A stretch of DNA of 39,417 bases from an uncultured Bacteroidales bacterium (GCA_903911085.1 CAIWCC010000017.1:1-39417), one strand, 5' to 3'. Numbered from the stretch's first letter, positions 16,325 to 24,563 are shown. Translations and numbers: made by a program. The notes: generated by a model from the letters alone, not told the origin.

Positions 16325-18193
16325 ATGAAACAACCGTCTTTTGTTTTGACATGTCTCCTATTATTAGTATTAAAAATGTATGCCGAAAAAGCTCCAATGA
16401 AGTATGGCAAGGTAGACAAATCAGATTTGGATATGAAGGTATATGCTGCCGATACAAGTGCTTCTGCAGTAATTCTGTGTAATTATGGCTACTTTGATGC
16501 GAATGATTTCAAATTCGTTCATCAAATGCGAATAAAGATATTAAAAGAGGAAGGCAAGCATTGGGGTAACTTTGTGACACCCGCTTCTGAGGGTGCAAAT
16601 GTTAAAGGACAGGTGGTGAACATCGAAAATGGAGTTCCAGTGGTCACGAAGCTTGGAAAGGAATCAATTTTTGTCGAAAAACTTAACAAAAACAATTATC
16701 AAGCAAGGGTTGCTTTTCCGAATGTAAAAGTTGGTTCTGTGCTTGATGTTGAATTTTATTTTTCAGGACTGCCTTCTTCGTGGGATTTCCAGGAAACTAT
16801 TCCTCTTAAATGGAGTGAGTTGATTATTGAAGATAATTCCAATCTTACTTTTCGTAAAAACTCCATTGGGTATACTCCCTTTTTTGTTTCTGAGAGGGAT
16901 AGATGGGTGACCAAAGATGTACCTGCCTTTAAATCGGAACCTTATGTCAACAATTCTAAAAACTACATGTCTAGATTCGATATTGAGGTTTCCTCTATTC
17001 ATGTGCCAGGCTTGCTTTATAGAGAATTTGCAACTTCATGGGAGGCTGTAGCAGAGACTTTAAGTAAAGAGACCAATTTTGGATTGGAACTTTCTACCTT
17101 TCATTTGTATCTTAATGACATTGCAAATCAAATTAAGAAGGAGACCACTAGTCCCGAAGAGCGTTTGAATAGGGCATTCCAGGAAATAAAAAAGATAAAA
17201 TGGAATAAAAAATCTAGTGTTTGGATATCGGAAAGTGGATTGAGTAGCTCATTCAACAAAAAAATCGGGAATTCGGCCGATATTAATTTGAATCTGGTTT
17301 TGTTGCTCAGAAAGTTAGATATAAATGCCAATCCAATTGTGTTAAGTACACGTGAAAATGGCACATTACCTGCATTCTCAGTAAGTATAAATAAATTGAA
17401 TTACGTAGCTGTACGCGCTAAGATTGCAGATAAAACCATTCTATTGGATGCCACAGAGGAGTATCTTCCTGTTGGATTATTGCCTAAAAGGGCGTTAAAT
17501 GGCAAAGGGTTGGTTGTGATAAACGATAAATATGAATGGATAGAATTGGACCCTGTCAGAAAAGACAAATCCATTCAAATTCTAAACCTCAAATTAACTC
17601 CAGAAGGTGCGTTGAAGGGAACTTGGAACATCTCAAAATGTGATTATGCGGCAGTAGATCAGCGGGTTAAATACAAGTCGTTTAATAGTCAGGATGATTA
17701 TTTGAAATCAATAGAAAGTAAGTACGTAGGGTTGACAATTGACAATTGTCTGTTTAATAATTTTGACAGCATTCAAAAACCAATTAATGGAAATTTTGAT
17801 ATCACTCTTAAAAATAAAGTTACTAAAGCAAATAATCAGTATTTCATTCAACCAATTCTGTTCGATAAATGGTCGGAAAACCCTTTTAAACAAGAAACCA
17901 GAATTTTTCCGATTGATTTTATAACTCCAATAGAAAATATGCAACTGCTTAACTTAGAGATTCCAGAAGGTTTTGTAGTAGAACAACTGCCCAAAAACGT
18001 GAAAGTTGGATTGGCTGAGAATACTGCTAGTTTCCAGATGCAATCAACAGTTATGGACAATAGGATAGTAATCCAATTTAAAACCCTCATCAATAAACCC
18101 ATCTTTTACGTTACAGAATATCTTGATTTAAAAGCGTATTTTGATGAACTAGTTAAGACAGAATCTGAAATGTTGATATTAAAAAAAATATAA
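16325..18193 (+). CDS. Exported DUF3857/transglutaminase-like protein lacking the catalytic triad
   Basis: A 622-residue exported protein with an N-terminal signal segment (about 1-20). A DUF3857-like beta domain (about 45-230) precedes a transglutaminase-like fold (about 255-385) and a C-terminal beta domain. In active relatives the core reads GDC(K/R)D, then an FNH/Y-H, then LD(P/A)T. Here the Cys position is Ser317 in 'IGNSADINLNLVLLLRK', the His position is Asn359-Tyr360 in 'INKLNYVAV', and only Asp375 in 'ILLDATEE' remains. By sequence it should have no protease or transglutaminase activity and may act as a binding or scaffold partner. It lies seven nt before an intact paralogue, so they are surely co-transcribed. 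Substrate and role are unknown. Paired genes of this kind are common in Bacteroidetes. Confidence 0.8.
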   Translation: MKQPSFVLTCLLLLVLKMYAEKAPMKYGKVDKSDLDMKVYAADTSASAVILCNYGYFDANDFKFVHQMRIKILKEEGKHWGNFVTPASEGANVKGQVVNIENGVPVVTKLGKESIFVEKLNKNNYQARVAFPNVKVGSVLDVEFYFSGLPSSWDFQETIPLKWSELIIEDNSNLTFRKNSIGYTPFFVSERDRWVTKDVPAFKSEPYVNNSKNYMSRFDIEVSSIHVPGLLYREFATSWEAVAETLSKETNFGLELSTFHLYLNDIANQIKKETTSPEERLNRAFQEIKKIKWNKKSSVWISESGLSSSFNKKIGNSADINLNLVLLLRKLDINANPIVLSTRENGTLPAFSVSINKLNYVAVRAKIADKTILLDATEEYLPVGLLPKRALNGKGLVVINDKYEWIELDPVRKDKSIQILNLKLTPEGALKGTWNISKCDYAAVDQRVKYKSFNSQDDYLKSIESKYVGLTIDNCLFNNFDSIQKPINGNFDITLKNKVTKANNQYFIQPILFDKWSENPFKQETRIFPIDFITPIENMQLLNLEIPEGFVVEQLPKNVKVGLAENTASFQMQSTVMDNRIVIQFKTLINKPIFYVTEYLDLKAYFDELVKTESEMLILKKI

Positions 18194-18200
18194 TTAAAGT

Positions 18201-20099
18201 ATGAAACGAGTTTATATCTGTATGTTTATATGTGCTTTATGCATATCTGTTTCGGCTAAAGATTTAATGTACCCTGTAAGTGAAATTCAACCAGCATTGC
18301 TAGAAAATGCACATACAGTTATTCGGCATTTCAAGCAGGAATTTGAAATAAAATCGGAAAAGTCGGCTGTGCTTTCTGTAACTGATGTGCGCACTATTTT
18401 GAATAAAAATGGTGAACAAAATGGTATTTTTAATGGTTCGTACGATCCGATGAATAAAATTTCCAACCTGAAGGGGAAAATGTATAATGAACAAGGAAAG
18501 CAAATTAAAAGCTTTGGTGGAGATGACATCTTGGACTATAGTGCCATAAGTGGGTACTCGTTGTACGAGGATAACAGAGTGAAATTTATTGACCCAAAAA
18601 ATCAAACTTACCCCTATACCGTAGCATATTCATACGAAATAGACTTAAAGCACACCTTGTTTTTACCAAGTTGGAGTCACGACGATGAAAATACTTCCTA
18701 CGAAAATTCAAGCTTCATTGTAAAGGTTCCTAAATCTTACAGTTTTCGATTTAAGGAATATAATTTGCAATCGGCAGTAACAAAAACCAATACCCCAGAA
18801 CAAGATATTTATACATGGACGTTGAGGAATTTAGTTGCTCAAAAGGCAGAGCCTTTGACTTCAAGCAGTTCTCACAATTATCCAACAGTTTTATTGGCTT
18901 CCAATAAATTCCAGTTCGGAGATACAAAAGGTTCATCCGAAACATGGAATGATTTGGGCATTTGGATAACTGGCCTAAATGACAAGAAAGATATTTTGCC
19001 AGATGAGACCAAAGCTAAGATGAAAGAGATTACTGCTTTGTGTAAAAATGACTTTGAAAAAGTGAAAACTATTTACGAGTACATGCAGAAAAAAACTCGG
19101 TATGTAAGCGTTCAGGTTGGCATTGGCGGATGGCAGCCATTCGATGCCGCAACGGTAGACAAGACTTCTTATGGCGACTGTAAAGCGTTATCAAACTACA
19201 CAAAAGCATTGCTATCATCCGTGGGTATAAAGTCGTATTATACGCTTGTGAGAGCCGGTTCGACTAGCCGTAGCATATTGACCGATTTTCCATCCAGTCA
19301 GTTTAATCATGCAATTGTTTGTGTCCCGCTGGAAAATGATACCCTTTGGTTGGAGTGCACAAGTCAGCGTATGCCTTGTGGTTACAACGGAGATTTTACA
19401 GATGATAGAGACGTGCTAATTATAGACGCAGAAAAAAGTAAGTTGGTACATACCCGAATTTATCCAGCAAGCGAAAATTGCATTACAAGGTCTAGCATCG
19501 TTAATTTCAGTGATGCTGAAAGTGCTGTAGCCAACTACGCTGCAAAGTACTCAGGTTTGTGTTACGATGATTTGTTACCAATATTTTATGCCGATGATGC
19601 CGATCAAAAAAAGAGAATAACTCAAAGCATAGATATCCCTTCATTTTCGCTTACAAAATTTTCGCTTACCGAGAATAGAAGTAAAACCCCTTCAATGGAA
19701 GAGCATCTCAACCTTTCAATTACAAACTATATTCGTAAAATTGGTGATGTTGCATTGCTTCCTTTGAATTTTATGAATAAATTTCACAGTATTCCTCGTA
19801 AAGTTAGGAATAGAAAATCGGAAATGAGTATCCGTCGTTCCTATTTGGAGAATGATACAGTAAGCTATCAATTACCCCCCAATTATATAGTTACAGAACT
19901 ACCTAGCAAAGTTGAAATTCAGGGCAAATTTGGCACCTATGCTGCAAATACAAGTCAAAAAGGAAATAACATTACCTATATTCGCCATTTTGAATTGAAA
20001 AAAGGGACTTTCCCAGCAGAAGAATATGCCGCATTTCGCGATTTTTTGGAAGCAGTATCAACTGCCGATGAAGCCGTGGCTAGTTTGAAGAAAATGTAA
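18201..20099 (+). CDS. Exported DUF3857 and transglutaminase-domain protein (intact triad)
   Basis: A 632-residue exported protein with a signal peptide (1-19, ending 'CISVSA'). A DUF3857 domain follows (about 40-230), then a transglutaminase/papain-like core (about 270-400) and a C-terminal beta region. The signature 'KTRYVSVQVGIGGWQPFDA' at 298-316 precedes 'SYGDCKALSNYTKALL' with the presumed catalytic Cys327. His370 follows in 'FNHAIVCVPL' and the third residue is Glu385 in 'LWLECTSQ', where Asp is more usual. Because Cys and His are present, it could be a peptidase or crosslinking enzyme of the cell envelope. No substrate is known for this family, and the Glu may reduce activity. It is the second gene of a two-gene operon whose first partner is catalytically dead. 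Confidence 0.85.
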   Translation: MKRVYICMFICALCISVSAKDLMYPVSEIQPALLENAHTVIRHFKQEFEIKSEKSAVLSVTDVRTILNKNGEQNGIFNGSYDPMNKISNLKGKMYNEQGKQIKSFGGDDILDYSAISGYSLYEDNRVKFIDPKNQTYPYTVAYSYEIDLKHTLFLPSWSHDDENTSYENSSFIVKVPKSYSFRFKEYNLQSAVTKTNTPEQDIYTWTLRNLVAQKAEPLTSSSSHNYPTVLLASNKFQFGDTKGSSETWNDLGIWITGLNDKKDILPDETKAKMKEITALCKNDFEKVKTIYEYMQKKTRYVSVQVGIGGWQPFDAATVDKTSYGDCKALSNYTKALLSSVGIKSYYTLVRAGSTSRSILTDFPSSQFNHAIVCVPLENDTLWLECTSQRMPCGYNGDFTDDRDVLIIDAEKSKLVHTRIYPASENCITRSSIVNFSDAESAVANYAAKYSGLCYDDLLPIFYADDADQKKRITQSIDIPSFSLTKFSLTENRSKTPSMEEHLNLSITNYIRKIGDVALLPLNFMNKFHSIPRKVRNRKSEMSIRRSYLENDTVSYQLPPNYIVTELPSKVEIQGKFGTYAANTSQKGNNITYIRHFELKKGTFPAEEYAAFRDFLEAVSTADEAVASLKKM

Positions 20100-20186
20100 T
20101 TATAAATAACACAAGTTTTCTTTTGTTCGGCTTAAGACTCTTTGCAGACGTTGCGGTTTCAAGTCACACTCCCAGTACAGTAGTCA

Positions 20187-20375
20187 GCACTGAAAAATGC
20201 GAGGGCAATAGGAGAAGTTGCAAGAGCAGTATGTGAAAGTCCGAGGGAAGCACGTGAAAACGCAAGGGAGGCAGGAGAAGTTGCGAGGGCAGCACGTGAA
20301 AATGCAAGGGATGTAAGAGAAGTTGCAACAGCAGCATGAGAAAATGCGAGGGAAGCACGTGAAAGTGCGAGGGAA
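20187..20375. repeat. Nine 21-bp tandem units coding a heptad peptide
   Basis: Nine consecutive 21-bp units run from 20187 to 20375 with no indels, for example GCACGTGAAAATGCAAGGGA plus one base (unit 6, 20292-20312). They fall into two types: the GCACGTGAAA type (units 1, 3, 4, 6, 8, 9) and the GGAGAAGTTGC type (units 2, 5, 7). Read on the plus strand each unit is a heptad such as A-R-E-N-A-R-E or A-G-E-V-A-R-A, a strongly helical, charged repeat. The frame is open from 20184 but has no ATG. It is broken by TGA at 20337-20339 in unit 8 and then continues through 'AAYQAFSQQYLQ' to TAA at about 20443. The block is far richer in G and C than the flanks. It may be a decayed repeat gene or a non-coding tandem repeat. 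The rest of 20100-20461 shows nothing else. Confidence 0.75.
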
Positions 20376-20461
20376 GCAGCTTACCAAGCATTTTCACAAC
20401 AATATCTACAATTATATCTCAACAAATTCAATATTAATCATTAAAAAAACAAATTAGCTTT

Positions 20462-21157
20462 ATGGAAAATCCTGAAATTACAACACCCGAAGTAAAAAAA
20501 ACTTCAACCCGACACTTTGACACTATGGACGAATCGATTGTCAAAATGAAAATGACTTTTGGCAATGCATTGTTGCCCGAAATTTTTCCAGTAATGGAAA
20601 CAGTGGGTTATTCTGCCGAAAAAATTGCAAGTTTGACCGCAGAACTTTCACAGTTGGAAACCCTGAGCCAAGGGCAAATTAAAGAGTACGCAGACCAAGA
20701 TGCAGAACAAGAAAAATTCGACAACAAACGAGCTGAAATCAATGACACATTCAACAAACATCGGTCGTTGACACGTGTACTTTTCAAAGGCGACATTCAC
20801 GCTTGGGTGGCTTTACAATTGGATACCGCAAACCCAAAAGCATATCCGGCTTGGGTGCAATTGCTCACAAACTACTATGCTCAAATAGCTGCAACACCTG
20901 CTTTACAGGCAAAAGTACAAACCTTAGGCATCACGGCAGCCGCAGTTTCGGCACAATCGAAAGCTTTGCTCGACCTGCAAACACTCAAAGAAAGTCTGCG
21001 CAAAGAAACCGCCGAAGCACAAACTGCCACCGATACCCGCGACCGTGCATTTGACGCTCTCTACCCGCAATATTCCGAATACATCAAGTACGCCAAAATC
21101 CTCCTTGCCGGAAATCAAGCACTGGAAGCTATTGGGGTAAAGGTGAAAGCGAAATAA
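20462..21157 (+). CDS. Helical protein of unknown function, atypical composition
   Basis: A 231-residue soluble protein with no signal peptide or membrane segment. I do not recognise the family. It is almost entirely helical: a segment at 50-100 ('AEKIASLTAELSQLETLSQG'), a central stretch around 115-150 with 'LFKGDIHAWVALQL' and 'AYPAWVQLLTNYYAQ', and a coiled-coil-like region at about 165-205. It ends in 'YPQYSEYIKYAKILLAGNQA'. The second half uses many C-ending codons (ACC, GCC, CGC, GAC, CTC), unlike the A/T-ending codons of all neighbours, which suggests recent acquisition. It directly follows the 21-bp repeat block, itself GC-rich and coding a helical heptad, so the two may have arrived together. 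Confidence 0.75.
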   Translation: MENPEITTPEVKKTSTRHFDTMDESIVKMKMTFGNALLPEIFPVMETVGYSAEKIASLTAELSQLETLSQGQIKEYADQDAEQEKFDNKRAEINDTFNKHRSLTRVLFKGDIHAWVALQLDTANPKAYPAWVQLLTNYYAQIAATPALQAKVQTLGITAAAVSAQSKALLDLQTLKESLRKETAEAQTATDTRDRAFDALYPQYSEYIKYAKILLAGNQALEAIGVKVKAK

Positions 21158-21168
21158 GTGGATTTTTT

Positions 21169-21195
21169 CCCTGCTGCTGGAAAGTAGTGGCAGGG
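21169..21195 (+). terminator. Weak hairpin after the helical-protein gene
   Basis: CCCTGC (21169-21174) pairs with GCAGGG (21190-21195), with extra partial pairing inside. The T-run lies before, not after, the stem, so termination on the plus strand is uncertain. Confidence 0.3.
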
Positions 21196-21241
21196 GATTA
21201 TTTCTTGAATTGAAATTCATTATTCAATCAAATTATATAGT

Positions 21242-22090
21242 ATGAAAACACTATTTGACATTATTACATTTGTATTCGTTTTGGCTACCCTAGGAGTCTT
21301 TTTAATTGCTATATTTAAACCATCTATTCTAATAAAAAAGAAGTTTTTTGGAAGAAGATTATTACTTTTTCTAATTTCTATTGTATTGCTTATTAGTAGT
21401 AATGCAATTATCAATTATAAAATTGAACATATTTTCACGTCAAAGGAAAGAGAATCATATTATGCCGAAAACAGACTAAAAGAAATTCAAGATTCTATTA
21501 ATACGGTAAAAGAACAAAATGAAAAGTCAATAGAAGAAAAAGGTGAAACAGTAATTACTACTAAAGTTATTGTGAATGATTCATCAATAATTCAACAATT
21601 CAAACCTAAATTTGATAGTCTTTACACAAAACTAATGAATTTGGACAATGATGCTAATGGTTCGTATGACAGAGTCGGGTGTCATGAAAGAATTCAAGAT
21701 TTACTATTTAATAAATGGTGGACTGAAATGGAAAAATTGGATTCGATAGGTCAAAAAACACCATTGGCGCATAAGGAATATACAAAGTGTGCAAAAAAGT
21801 ACGATAAACAATATGCGAGATTCGTAGTATATGGAAATGAAGATTTAAATGATATCGAATTTTGTGCTAGAAACAAAGCTGAATCAGTACTGAATGAAAG
21901 CCTTAATGACCCAAAGAGTCTTGACATTTCAAAAGTTGTAGTAAATGGCAAAGTAAAACAAGGTTGGAAATGTTCAATTATATATAGAGCAAAAAATGCT
22001 TATGGAGGTTATGTTAGGGAAGGGATTTATATGATTCTAAGTTATAATATTGAGAATAGAACTTACGAAGTAAAAAAAGTATGGCAATAA
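21242..22090 (+). CDS. Membrane-anchored protein with coiled coil and C-terminal globular domain
   Basis: A 282-residue protein of unknown function. Two hydrophobic helices (about 4-26 'LFDIITFVFVLATLGVFLIA' and 38-60 'LLLFLISIVLLISSNAIIN') form a hairpin anchor. A charged, probably coiled-coil stretch follows (about 70-110, 'ESYYAENRLKEIQDSINTV'), then a globular domain. The end 'AESVLNESLNDPKSLDI' followed by 'GWKCSIIYRAKNAYGG' resembles a small domain found at the end of many bacterial membrane or exported proteins (pattern A..V...L.dP.S, then a core with aromatic strands), whose role is unknown. It lies 57 nt before a NOV_C nuclease-like gene on the same strand, so the two may be co-expressed. 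Codon use is A/T-rich, like the host and unlike the gene before it. Confidence 0.7.
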   Translation: MKTLFDIITFVFVLATLGVFLIAIFKPSILIKKKFFGRRLLLFLISIVLLISSNAIINYKIEHIFTSKERESYYAENRLKEIQDSINTVKEQNEKSIEEKGETVITTKVIVNDSSIIQQFKPKFDSLYTKLMNLDNDANGSYDRVGCHERIQDLLFNKWWTEMEKLDSIGQKTPLAHKEYTKCAKKYDKQYARFVVYGNEDLNDIEFCARNKAESVLNESLNDPKSLDISKVVVNGKVKQGWKCSIIYRAKNAYGGYVREGIYMILSYNIENRTYEVKKVWQ

Positions 22091-22147
22091 GGTTTCGTTC
22101 ACAATACTTAATAATCTTATCGCCTAATTAACAAACGAATTTAATGT

Positions 22148-23143
22148 ATGAATGACAGAATAGTATTCTTAAATACAGGTTGGATGGATTTCTACAAAGG
22201 AATCTTAAATGACACTATTACGGGTGGCGGAAAACATGTTGCCAGTGAAGGATGGGGTCATGAAATGTTTAATTTTAAAGAGTTTAAGGGGAATGTTTAT
22301 GGTTTTGTACAACCCTATATTGACAAAAAATATGGTAATCCAAGTATTATAAAAATAGAAAAAATTGATATTTCCGATGATGTTGATAAACTCAGTAAAG
22401 TTACTGTAGTTTGGACAGCCAATGACCCAATTAATGGTGGAACATATATAATTGGGTGGTATCTAAATGCAACAGTTTATAGGAACCAACAACCTTCACC
22501 AAAAGGTTCTAATAGATTATATAATAATATTTCGCTAGGCTTTTATGCAACTACAAAAAGCAAATATGCAAAACTATTATCTGTAGATGAGAGAATATTT
22601 CATATTCGAAGACAAGAGAAAAATTGGATGGGGCAAAGTAATGTGTGGTATGCAGATAACAATCCAGACTTTATAAATCTTGTCAAAAACTATATTTACA
22701 ATGGGAGAATACCTACAAAGGCACAGAAATCTACTAATCCCAAAGGTTCCTCTCGTCAAATAGACCCACTAAAACGAATTGAAGTAGAAAAAAATGCGGT
22801 TAAAGTTGTAACAAAACATTATAGAAAACTCGGTTATGAGGTTCAATCTGTTGAAAAAGATAATGTCGGTTGGGACTTGATTGCGACAAATGACAAAGTA
22901 GAATTAAAACTTGAAGTAAAAGGATTGTCAGGTAATTCTATAGTAACAGAATTAACACCCAACGAATTTAAAAATCTAAATGCCGATAGAAAATTATATA
23001 GACTTTGTATTGTGACTGAAGCATTGACCAACAATCCAAAACTTAAAGTTTTTTCATATTCAAATGACAATAAAGAATGGACAAGTGAAGACGGAACAAT
23101 TTTGAATTTCCAAGAGATTATTAGTGCAAGAATTTACGCATAA
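22148..23143 (+). CDS. NOV_C (DUF3883) PD-(D/E)XK-like protein with a PUA/EVE-like N-terminal domain
   Basis: A 331-residue cytoplasmic protein with two domains. The C-terminal part (about 205-330) matches the NOV_C/DUF3883 family. A helix with Glu214 ('RIEVEKNAVKVVTKHYRKLG') leads to 'NVGWDLIAT' (Asp243), then 'LKLEVKGLSGN' (Glu256-x-Lys258), and 'TELTPNEFKNL'. Asp, Glu-x-Lys and the upstream Glu are the metal-binding core of PD-(D/E)XK nucleases. The N-terminal part (about 1-185, 'MNDRIVFLNTGWMDFYKGIL', 'VVWTANDPINGGTYIIGWY', 'NATVYRNQQ') looks like a compact beta barrel. I suspect a modified-base or nucleic-acid reader of the PUA/EVE type, but this is inference. NOV_C domains often occur in anti-phage and restriction proteins. 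No methylase is nearby, so a type IV-like, modification-dependent enzyme is a reasonable guess. Confidence 0.75.
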   Translation: MNDRIVFLNTGWMDFYKGILNDTITGGGKHVASEGWGHEMFNFKEFKGNVYGFVQPYIDKKYGNPSIIKIEKIDISDDVDKLSKVTVVWTANDPINGGTYIIGWYLNATVYRNQQPSPKGSNRLYNNISLGFYATTKSKYAKLLSVDERIFHIRRQEKNWMGQSNVWYADNNPDFINLVKNYIYNGRIPTKAQKSTNPKGSSRQIDPLKRIEVEKNAVKVVTKHYRKLGYEVQSVEKDNVGWDLIATNDKVELKLEVKGLSGNSIVTELTPNEFKNLNADRKLYRLCIVTEALTNNPKLKVFSYSNDNKEWTSEDGTILNFQEIISARIYA

Positions 23144-23280
23144 ATTTCTCTGTCTTGCATTAAATATATATAGCGAATCCACAAAAATCCGAAGCGGTAT
23201 ATATGGTAAAAACTGCGGGTAGAACTTTTAAAGTAAAATTATAGAAATAGGCTTTATCGCTATCTTTAAGGTTTAATGCT

Positions 23281-23332
23281 AAAAAAATCCGATTGAAACT
23301 CGTCAAAGAGATTCAATCGGATATTATTTTTT
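23281..23332. terminator. Bidirectional terminator between convergent genes
   Basis: ATCCGATTGAA (23287-23297) pairs with TTCAATCGGAT (23312-23322); CTC/GAG continues the stem after one mismatch. Seven A precede and TTTTTT follows, so it can end transcripts from both the NOV_C gene on the plus strand and the kinase fusion on the minus strand. Confidence 0.9.
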
Positions 23333-23340
23333 GCAGGTTA

Positions 23341-24474
23341 TTATCTTCTTATTCTAATTTGAATTGCGTTTTCAATTTGATTTTCGCTAAAGAAAATAAG
23401 ATAACCACCACCGCCAGCACCGCTTACTTTCCAACCAAGTACATCATTTTTGTAGACTTCTATTTGGTTAAGTATATCTTCGGAAACCATATTAGGAAAC
23501 ATTGAAATTTGTGCCTCAAAACTACGAATCATTGTTTCACCCACAGCCTTAGCATCTTGTTGTTGTAAAGCTTTCCAACAATCTTCGGTAGCTTCACTAA
23601 GGAGTTTAGCACCTGCTTCATCAATTTTTGTATTGGCAAGCACATCGTAGTTGGCATGACGCGGATAAAGTGGTATCATCCAAATGCGTTGCTCAATCCA
23701 TTCGAGAACTCCCGAAACCAACAAACTTTGAATATCATCTGGCCAATAACCACCATCATAATGAAATTTATTGAGTCCAGGCATTGTTATTCCAAGCGAA
23801 TCTTGCGAGCCACTCACATATTTTGTACCTGGCGGATTTTCAAAGCAAAATAAAGTTTTGGCTAGCTTCTCGCTGTCGCCTTCGGGGATGTCAGTTTGCC
23901 ATAATTCAATTGCTTTTTTACGGCTACTTGTCGACATTCCGCTTCGGTCATTGAACTCATAATCTGGTTCTATACAAATAGTTATAACCGAGCCACTATG
24001 AAATTTGCTCACATAAGGTTGGTCGAGCCATCCGCCAGCTAAATCAATTCGATACGGGATTTTACATTCTTGTCGCAATGCAGTAGTAGAGCGCGTTGGT
24101 AAATTTCCGTGCGGTATACGTTTGCTAACCACATATTCAATACCATATTCTTTACATAATGCTTCTTTTGCAGGTGTATGACCATCGGCATTTACAAAGA
24201 AAATATCTGGCTTCAATTCCTTTAACTCTTCTAAGAAATCAAGTAAACCACTTCCTTTGTTTATCCAAGCATCTGTTACAACTTTCAGAGCTTTAACCAT
24301 ATACAATCGTTCGGCATCGGAATTGATAGTTTTCCGCGCCTTCAATTCATTGATTGTTTTGTCGGAACCAATTCCAACATACAAATCGCCATATCCAGCA
24401 GCTTCTTCAAAAAATGCCACATGACCACTATGCAGCATGTCGTAACAACCGCTAACAAATACTTTTTTCTTCAT
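23341..24474 (-). CDS. Nucleotidyltransferase-GHMP sugar kinase fusion
   Basis: A 377-residue cytoplasmic fusion. Residues 1-135 are a cytidylyl/adenylyltransferase-like Rossmann domain with 'VFVSGCYDMLHSGH' (HxGH at 15-18) and a late 'HGNLPTRSTTALR' that stands for the usual ISST..R motif. Residues 138-377 are a shortened GHMP kinase with all three motifs in divergent form: 'PYRIDLAGGWLD' (140-151), 'SGMSTSS' (178-184, for GLGSSS) and 'GAGGGGYLIF' (352-361). The stretch 'GSQDSLGITMPGLN' resembles the 'G.QDQYAA..GG.N' segment of heptose-7-phosphate kinases. The combination suggests phosphorylation and nucleotide activation of one sugar, as in HldE or fucose salvage, but the order of domains and small size differ from both. 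Substrate unknown. It has its own minus-strand promoter box at 24542 and shares a terminator at 23281. Confidence 0.8.
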   Translation of the reverse strand: MKKKVFVSGCYDMLHSGHVAFFEEAAGYGDLYVGIGSDKTINELKARKTINSDAERLYMVKALKVVTDAWINKGSGLLDFLEELKELKPDIFFVNADGHTPAKEALCKEYGIEYVVSKRIPHGNLPTRSTTALRQECKIPYRIDLAGGWLDQPYVSKFHSGSVITICIEPDYEFNDRSGMSTSSRKKAIELWQTDIPEGDSEKLAKTLFCFENPPGTKYVSGSQDSLGITMPGLNKFHYDGGYWPDDIQSLLVSGVLEWIEQRIWMIPLYPRHANYDVLANTKIDEAGAKLLSEATEDCWKALQQQDAKAVGETMIRSFEAQISMFPNMVSEDILNQIEVYKNDVLGWKVSGAGGGGYLIFFSENQIENAIQIRIRR

Positions 24475-24541
24475 TATTTTTTTGACTGTATTGATAAATG
24501 TTTTATCAGGTTTTTCAATTAAAATATATTCTTACAAAGGG

Positions 24542-24549
24542 CAAAGTTA
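24542..24549 (-). promoter_or_regulatory. Minus-strand -7 box for the kinase fusion
   Basis: CAAAGTTA on the plus strand reads TAACTTTG on the minus strand, a TAnnTTTG match 68 nt upstream of the start at 24474. The -33 element is ambiguous because the mgsA terminator occupies that position. Confidence 0.5.
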
Positions 24550-24563
24550 ATGAAAAAATCAAA

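Noticed and set aside
20164-20397. Long Leu/Pro/His-rich reading frames on the minus strand across the 21-bp repeats
   Set aside because: They follow automatically from a 21-bp period, which keeps all frames open; the peptides are low-complexity and hydrophobic without a signal-peptide or membrane pattern. The plus-strand heptad is the more protein-like reading.
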